This document shows positions 7,259 through 10,749 of a stretch of DNA of 10,749 bases, piece by piece. Location of the stretch: contig CAYYZY010000244.1 of NCBI GenBank assembly GCA_964475955.1, forward strand, positions 1 through 10,749. The letters run 5' to 3'. The DNA comes from DATKZH01 sp964475955 (GTDB taxonomy: Bacteria; Planctomycetota; Planctomycetia; Pirellulales; Thermoguttaceae). Every line of letters begins with the position of its first letter. Within the stretch, counting starts at the first letter, position 1. The translations under genes and the position numbers were made by a program. The notes under the pieces are model-generated. The model was given only the letters and a program-made list of their open reading frames with translations. It made no database searches and had not been told where the DNA came from.

Positions 7259-7894
7259 CTACTCCTCGCTCTGCGGAGGATCCCGCCGACCTTTTGTTGC
7301 CACCCCATAGAGGAAGACGTCGATCAAGCTCCTGACCGAGTCGTCGACGGGCCGCTCTTCCCGTGACAGGAGTTGCTGGTCGACACTGGCCATCACCGCC
7401 CCGAAGAACATCTCGGCGGCGCGGCCCGCGTCGAACGGCCGGAATGCTCCCTCGTCGATGCCCTGCTCGAAGATCGTGCGCAGCACCGCAATCCCCTCTT
7501 CCCGGTTTCCCCGTTCGCGGGGATGGTGCAGGTGCCGTGACGACGGGTCGTTGATCAGGAACTCGAACAGCCCCCGATTGCGCGCCAACAGCTCGAACCA
7601 GACCCGGAGGCACGCCTCGAGCTTCTGAATCGCGGTGGTGGGCTCGGCCAGGATCTCGCGCTCCGCCCGTTTGGCAGGCTCCAGCGTCTTGTCGAGGATG
7701 AAGCGAATCAGGTCCTGCTTGCTCTGGAAGTAGTTGTAGACACTGCCCTTGGCCACGCCCGCCGCCTCGGCGACGCGGTCCATGGTCAGGCCCTCCATGC
7801 CGTGCTCCTTGAGCACTTCGAGGGAGGCTTCGTAGATGCCGTCCTTCATCGCCGAGGCGACAAGGTCCTTGCATCGCTCCGCAAGTCGCGCCAT
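7259..7894 (-). CDS. TetR-family transcriptional regulator
   Basis: A 211-residue repressor of the TetR/AcrR family, probably controlling the efflux genes that flank it. The N-terminal DNA-binding domain is clear: helix 1 at ~8-31, then the helix-turn-helix at 36-63 (LTMDRVAEAAGVAKGSVYNYF, with FQSKQDLI after it). Residues ~70-200 are the all-helical ligand/dimer domain, variable as usual, so the inducer cannot be predicted. An in-frame ATG exists at 7921, but the ATG at 7894 is preferred because GAGGGGG lies 5 bases upstream. The gene is the first of a minus-strand set (tetR, MFP, mini-RND). A promoter and a 9-bp inverted repeat lie just upstream, which fits autoregulation. It is divergent from the outer-membrane channel gene, so one operator region could serve both directions. 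Confidence 0.95.
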   Translation of the reverse strand: MARLAERCKDLVASAMKDGIYEASLEVLKEHGMEGLTMDRVAEAAGVAKGSVYNYFQSKQDLIRFILDKTLEPAKRAEREILAEPTTAIQKLEACLRVWFELLARNRGLFEFLINDPSSRHLHHPRERGNREEGIAVLRTIFEQGIDEGAFRPFDAGRAAEMFFGAVMASVDQQLLSREERPVDDSVRSLIDVFLYGVATKGRRDPPQSEE

Positions 7895-7930
7895 GACTAC
7901 CCCCTCGCCGGGATGACCCATCCGTTTCGT

Positions 7931-7960
7931 TGGATACCACGATCGTCATTCTGGTATCCA
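7931..7960. promoter_or_regulatory. Candidate TetR operator, 9-bp perfect inverted repeat
   Basis: TGGATACCA at 7931-7939 and TGGTATCCA at 7952-7960 are exact reverse complements separated by 12 bases, with a CGATCG palindrome inside the spacer. The site begins a few bases beyond the predicted -10 of the tetR promoter, so it covers the likely start site and early transcript, as expected of a repressor site. The match to this particular TetR is inferred from position. Confidence 0.65.
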
Positions 7961-7968
7961 TATAGTCG

Positions 7969-7997
7969 ATTATTCTGACTCTCTAGTCATTAGTCAA
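7969..7997 (-). promoter_or_regulatory. Sigma70-like promoter for tetR-MFP-mini-RND
   Basis: On the minus strand TTGACT (7997-7992) and AATAAT (7974-7969) are separated by exactly 17 bases. Each matches the -35 and -10 consensus at 5 of 6 positions. Transcription would start near 7962, just before the inverted repeat. The start codon at 7894 is about 70 bases further on. Confidence 0.65.
7976..7989. promoter_or_regulatory. Second small inverted repeat inside the tetR promoter spacer
   Basis: TGACT at 7976-7980 and AGTCA at 7985-7989 are exact complements with a 4-base gap, lying between the -35 and -10. TAGTCA also recurs directly at 7984-7989 and 7991-7996. This may be a second regulator site, but it is short enough to be chance. 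Confidence 0.35.
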
Positions 7998-8189
7998 CAC
8001 TGGGCAGTCGAAAAAGTGCCGTTCACGATCGTTTTTTGCCGAGAAGGGCTGTCATCCACCCGCCGGAGGGGGCAGAAGGCGCCACTTGTTTTGACTGGAT
8101 CGGCTGTGCCGAACGTGACGAGGAAAGAAGAGGAAGATAGGAAGTTACACCGACGGAGCCGGACCTCCGTCGCTAGGGAGGGAGAGCTG

Positions 8190-9911
8190 ATGGATCGCAA
8201 GGTAGGCGCCTGCGCGCATTCCGGTTCTTCGGGGGTGAAGTCGGCCGCCAACTCCGCGAATCTGACCGGCACGGTGGCCCCTGTTTGGCGGGTTGTCGTC
8301 GTGGTCCTACCGTTGCTGCTCGCCGCCTCCGGCTGCACCACCGGTCCGGGGGAGTGGATCCGCAACGGCTTCAAGGTCGGACCGAACTACTGCCGGCCGC
8401 CCGCGCCGGTCGCCGGCGAGTGGATCGACGCCGAGGACCCCACGATCTCAACCGGCGCGGCCGACTTCAGCGCGTGGTGGGCCGTGTTCGACGATCCCGT
8501 GCTCAACGACGTGGTGCTGGCCGCCTACGAGCAGAACCTGCCGCTTCAGATCGCGGGCATGCGCGTGCTCGAGGCCCGGGCGCAGCTCGGCGTCGCCGCC
8601 GGTAGCCTTTTCCCGCAACAGCAACGGATGAACGGCAGCTACACGCGTTCCCGGTTCAGCGAAAACGCGTTCCCCTTCGGCATGTTTGGCCTTCCCCAAT
8701 GGGAATTCGACACCTGGACGGCCGGCTTCGACGCTGCCTGGGAGCTCGACTTCTGGGGGCGTTTTCGGCGGAGGATCGAGTCGGCCGACGCCAACCTGAA
8801 CGCGCAGGTCGAGGCCTACGACGCGGCATTGGTAATCCTTCAGGCGGAGGTGGCCGCGACGTACATCCAGGTGCGAACGCTTGAGGAGCGGCTGGCGCTG
8901 GCGCGCAAGAACGTCGAGCTTCAGACCAAAACGCTCCGCATCACGCAAGACCGCTTCAACCAGGGCGTGGTGAGCGAACTCGACGTGCAGCAGGCCCGTT
9001 CCGTGCTGGCGGCGACCGAGTCGCTCATTCCGGTCCTGGAGGCGAACCGTCGCAAGGCGCAGAACCGCCTGTGCACGCTGTTGGGCATGCCGCCCCGCGA
9101 TTTGGAGGCCGAACTGGGCGGCTACGGCGCGGTGCCCACCGCCCCGCCCGAAGTGGCTGTGGGCGTCCCGGCCGAACTGCTGCGGCGCCGTCCCGACGTG
9201 CGTCGCGCCGAGCGCCAGGCGGCCGCCCAATGCGCCCGCATCGGAATCGCCGAAGCCGAGATGTACCCCCAGTTCGCCATCACCGGCAACATCGCGTTCG
9301 AGGCGGAACAGTTCTCGGACCTGTTCGACTGGGACAGCATCGCCGGCCACGTCGGCCCGAGCTTCCGCTGGAACGTCCTCAACTATGGGCGGATCCTCAA
9401 CAGCGTTCGCGCTGAAGAGGCCAAGTTCAGCCAGGCCGTGCTGAACTACCAGGAGACCGTGCTCCGCGCGAACGAGGAGGCGGAAAACGCCATCACGGCC
9501 TACCTGGAGGAGCAGGCTCGGGTCAAGTCGCTCCGGGTGAGCACCGAGGCCACGGCCCGGGCGGTCGAATTGGCCAACATCCAGTACGAGCAGGGGCTGA
9601 TCGACTTCCAGCGCGTGCTCGACTCGCAGCGGGAGCTGGTCCTCCAGCAGGACACGCTGGCCGAGAGCCGGGGCAACGTGGCGTTGAACCTCGTGGCCCT
9701 CTACAAGGCGCTGGGCGGCGGATGGGAGATGCGGTTGCAGCCGAACGTGGCCGCGCAGCCGGTTTCCGCTGAGTCGCCCTTCGAAGAGATGCCCATACCG
9801 GCAGGCGAGGCCCCCATGCCACCAACCCCCGATGAAGCCCCGATGCCGCCGACCCCCGCCACCCCGCCGACGCTTACGGTTCCCGGTGCGGCGCCCGCCG
9901 AGGTAGAGTAG
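8190..9911 (+). CDS. TolC/NodT-type outer-membrane efflux lipoprotein
   Basis: A 573-residue outer-membrane channel of the OprM/NodT type that would complete a tripartite exporter with the divergent adaptor. A hydrophobic stretch at 35-46 leads to a lipobox ending at Cys49 (LLLAASGC), so a lipid anchor is predicted. Two outer-membrane-efflux repeats follow: the first has AWWAVFDDPVLN and ELDFWGRF, the second opens with LLRRRPDVRRAE and ends at LVALYKALGGGWE. Length is somewhat above the usual 450-500 because of a 48-residue leader and a ~55-residue Pro/Ala/Met tail. The ATG at 8190 is chosen for the strong GGGAGGGAGAG just before it. A GTG at 8274 would give a more ordinary signal peptide (MAPVWRVV) but has no ribosome site. 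It is divergent from tetR, and the Cys-rich gene follows 23 bases after its stop. Confidence 0.95.
   Translation: MDRKVGACAHSGSSGVKSAANSANLTGTVAPVWRVVVVVLPLLLAASGCTTGPGEWIRNGFKVGPNYCRPPAPVAGEWIDAEDPTISTGAADFSAWWAVFDDPVLNDVVLAAYEQNLPLQIAGMRVLEARAQLGVAAGSLFPQQQRMNGSYTRSRFSENAFPFGMFGLPQWEFDTWTAGFDAAWELDFWGRFRRRIESADANLNAQVEAYDAALVILQAEVAATYIQVRTLEERLALARKNVELQTKTLRITQDRFNQGVVSELDVQQARSVLAATESLIPVLEANRRKAQNRLCTLLGMPPRDLEAELGGYGAVPTAPPEVAVGVPAELLRRRPDVRRAERQAAAQCARIGIAEAEMYPQFAITGNIAFEAEQFSDLFDWDSIAGHVGPSFRWNVLNYGRILNSVRAEEAKFSQAVLNYQETVLRANEEAENAITAYLEEQARVKSLRVSTEATARAVELANIQYEQGLIDFQRVLDSQRELVLQQDTLAESRGNVALNLVALYKALGGGWEMRLQPNVAAQPVSAESPFEEMPIPAGEAPMPPTPDEAPMPPTPATPPTLTVPGAAPAEVE
9807..9857 (+). 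repeat. Tandem coding repeat in the tail of the outer-membrane channel
   Basis: Two copies of EAPMPPTP, joined by one Asp, are encoded at 9807-9830 and 9834-9857. The copies differ at third codon positions. They sit in a Pro-rich C-terminal extension beyond the channel domain. Confidence 0.8.
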
Positions 9912-9934
9912 CGACTGCCAAGGAGAGACCGGCT

Positions 9935-10360
9935 ATGAGGTATTTCACTGCAGGACGCGCGGCCTGGCTGGGCGTCGCAATCGTGACGGCGGCCGGCCTT
10001 GCGTCGCCACCGGCCGTTTGGGCCGGCGACGCGGCGGTGCGATCATTGTCCCCCGGATCGCCGTCGTTGGGGGCCCCCGGCCTCCTGGCCGACAAGGCAT
10101 GCGGCGGCAACTGCTGCGCCACGTGGTGGTGCCCGAACGACTACCGCCCCAAGCCCTGCCCGGCGATCTGTCTTCCCCGCACGTGCGGCGGCTGCGACGA
10201 TTACTGCCCGAAGCGGCTTCCGTGCGTTGGCCCGCCGTCGACGTGCGGCTTCTCGAACGACTACTGCGCGAAGCCGGCGCCGTGCGTGTCGCTCCCCGGT
10301 TGCTGGCCGTCGTTCTACAAGTGCCCGGTGCCGTTGCCTCGGCTGCCGTGCGGGCGGTAG
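9935..10360 (+). CDS. Small Cys-rich exported repeat protein
   Basis: A 141-residue protein of no family I recognise. Residues 1-30 form a signal peptide (hydrophobic WLGVAIVTAAGLA, cleavage after AVWA). The mature part has 16 Cys, all after residue 55, and about 20% Pro. A motif [N/D]DY-x2-K-x2-PC recurs with Tyr at exactly 70, 90 and 110, a 20-residue period, and a degenerate fourth unit ends the protein (FYKCPVPL). AAGGAG lies 9 bases before the ATG. Its start is 23 bases after the stop of the outer-membrane channel gene, so the two are very likely one transcript. Disulfide cross-linking outside the cytoplasm, or metal binding, are both possible. A link to the efflux system is inferred from operon position. 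It ends 123 bases before the convergent asnS. Confidence 0.8.
   Translation: MRYFTAGRAAWLGVAIVTAAGLASPPAVWAGDAAVRSLSPGSPSLGAPGLLADKACGGNCCATWWCPNDYRPKPCPAICLPRTCGGCDDYCPKRLPCVGPPSTCGFSNDYCAKPAPCVSLPGCWPSFYKCPVPLPRLPCGR
10136..10315 (+). repeat. 60-base coding repeat, three units, in the Cys-rich gene
   Basis: Units begin at the codons for Asn/Asp-Asp-Tyr at 10136, 10196 and 10256, exactly 60 bases apart. Each continues with a Lys-containing stretch, Pro-Cys, then a Pro and Cys near the end. Units two and three are most alike (DYC-x-K-x-x-PCV); unit one is diverged. Confidence 0.7.
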
Positions 10361-10389
10361 GCCGTGGCAGCGGATCATTGGGCGTGCAA

Positions 10390-10417
10390 CTCAGGATACC
10401 GGGTGGCACGTCCTGAG
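10390..10417. terminator. Weak hairpin in the convergent gap before asnS
   Basis: CTCAGGA at 10390-10396 pairs with TCCTGAG at 10411-10417 over a 14-base loop that could pair further (ACC with GGT). It lies 30 bases past the stop of the Cys-rich gene, where a terminator is expected for both converging transcripts. No T tract is present. Confidence 0.3.
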
Positions 10418-10483
10418 GCACGAAGGGCGTGGCTGCACCCTACACGTCTCGCTTGAGCGGCGCGCCCTCTCGCATCGCGCCCC

Positions 10484-10749
10484 TCAGAACTCGACGTTAC
10501 CGGGCGTGCGGGGGAAGGGGATCACGTCGCGGATGTTGCTCATGCCGGTGATGAACTGGATGGTGCGTTCCAGTCCGAGGCCGAAGCCGGAGTGGGGCAC
10601 CGTGCCGTAACGGCGCAGGTCGACGTACCACCAGTATTCTTCGGGCGTAAGCCCCTGCTCGCGCATGCGCTCCTGGAGCACGTCGAGCCGCTCTTCGCGC
10701 TGGCTGCCGCCGATGATCTCGCCCACCTTGGGCACGAGCACGTCCATCG
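10484..10749 (-). CDS. asnS: Asparaginyl-tRNA synthetase, C-terminal end (5' end outside window)
   Basis: These are the last 87 residues of a class II aminoacyl-tRNA synthetase that charges tRNA-Asn in the cytoplasm. The segment holds the conserved EIIGGSQREER block, then class II motif 3 (GFGLGLERTIQFITG, with the ATP-binding Arg in LER), and ends RDVIPFPRTPGNVEF, the usual AsnRS terminus. The GGSQREER and PGN endings favour AsnRS over AspRS or LysRS. The gene continues beyond the right edge; the Met at 10747 is internal. It is convergent with the Cys-rich gene and is a housekeeping gene that marks the right border of the efflux locus. Confidence 0.96.
   Translation of the reverse strand, partial: MDVLVPKVGEIIGGSQREERLDVLQERMREQGLTPEEYWWYVDLRRYGTVPHSGFGLGLERTIQFITGMSNIRDVIPFPRTPGNVEF

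Larger units (their letters stand above)
7895..8189. promoter_or_regulatory. Divergent control region between tetR and the outer-membrane channel gene
   Basis: These 295 bases separate two divergent start codons. The tetR-proximal part (7931-8000) is clearly richer in A+T than its surroundings and holds the minus-strand promoter and inverted repeats listed separately. The channel-proximal part (about 8001-8180) has a T6 run at 8032-8037 and a TTGACT at 8091-8096, but no acceptable -10 at 17-18 bases spacing, so I do not call a plus-strand promoter. Confidence 0.7.

Noticed and set aside
4508..7335. Long plus-strand open frames opposite the mini-RND and MFP genes
   Set aside because: They are antisense shadows in GC-rich DNA, with His/Asp/Gly-rich translations and no family landmarks.
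8091..8119. TTGACT as a -35 for a plus-strand promoter of the channel gene
   Set aside because: No acceptable -10 at 16-18 bases spacing.
8016..8189. Upstream GTG extension of the outer-membrane channel gene
   Set aside because: No ribosome site before 8016 and a basic, unstructured translation; the strong GGGAGGGAGAG before 8190 sets the start.

Overview
The window reads as chromosomal DNA from a high-GC planctomycete, probably of the Pirellulales type. This is inferred from the DUF1207-family secreted protein, the FHA protein with a charged low-complexity linker, the Cys-rich secreted repeat protein behind an outer-membrane efflux gene, and the base composition. No rRNA, tRNA, CRISPR array, insertion sequence or phage gene was seen.

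Layout. (1) 2-2488, plus strand: the C-terminal ~830 residues of a full RND permease whose start lies left of the window. (2) 2489-2610: short convergent gap with a hairpin just past the FHA gene. (3) 2611-3228, minus: FHA-domain protein. (4) 3229-3648: no convincing gene, two perfect stem-loops. (5) 3649-4662, minus: DUF1207-type secreted protein with a GTG start, a perfect AGGAGG and a possible 5' hairpin around it. (6) 4748-7894, minus: tetR, then a membrane fusion protein (MFP), then a very short RND protein. The MFP and short RND genes overlap by four bases (ATGA). (7) 7895-8189: divergent control region with a good sigma70-like promoter for tetR and a 9-bp inverted repeat placed at its start site. 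(8) 8190-10360, plus: TolC/NodT-type outer-membrane lipoprotein and a small Cys-rich exported protein. (9) 10361-10483: convergent gap with a weak hairpin. (10) 10484-10749, minus: the C-terminal end of asparaginyl-tRNA synthetase.

How they work together. The genes from 4748 to 10360 form a divergent, TetR-controlled efflux locus with a periplasmic adaptor, an inner-membrane RND component and an outer-membrane channel. The unusual part is the RND component. It keeps TM1 and the whole first periplasmic loop, then passes in frame straight into the last transmembrane helix. TM2 to TM11, the proton-relay residues and the second periplasmic loop are absent. It is either a two-TM 'mini-RND' adaptor, an in-frame deletion remnant, or an assembly collapse. 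The plus-strand RND at the left edge belongs to a different RND subfamily and probably has its own adaptor upstream. Whether it could supply transport for this locus is speculation.
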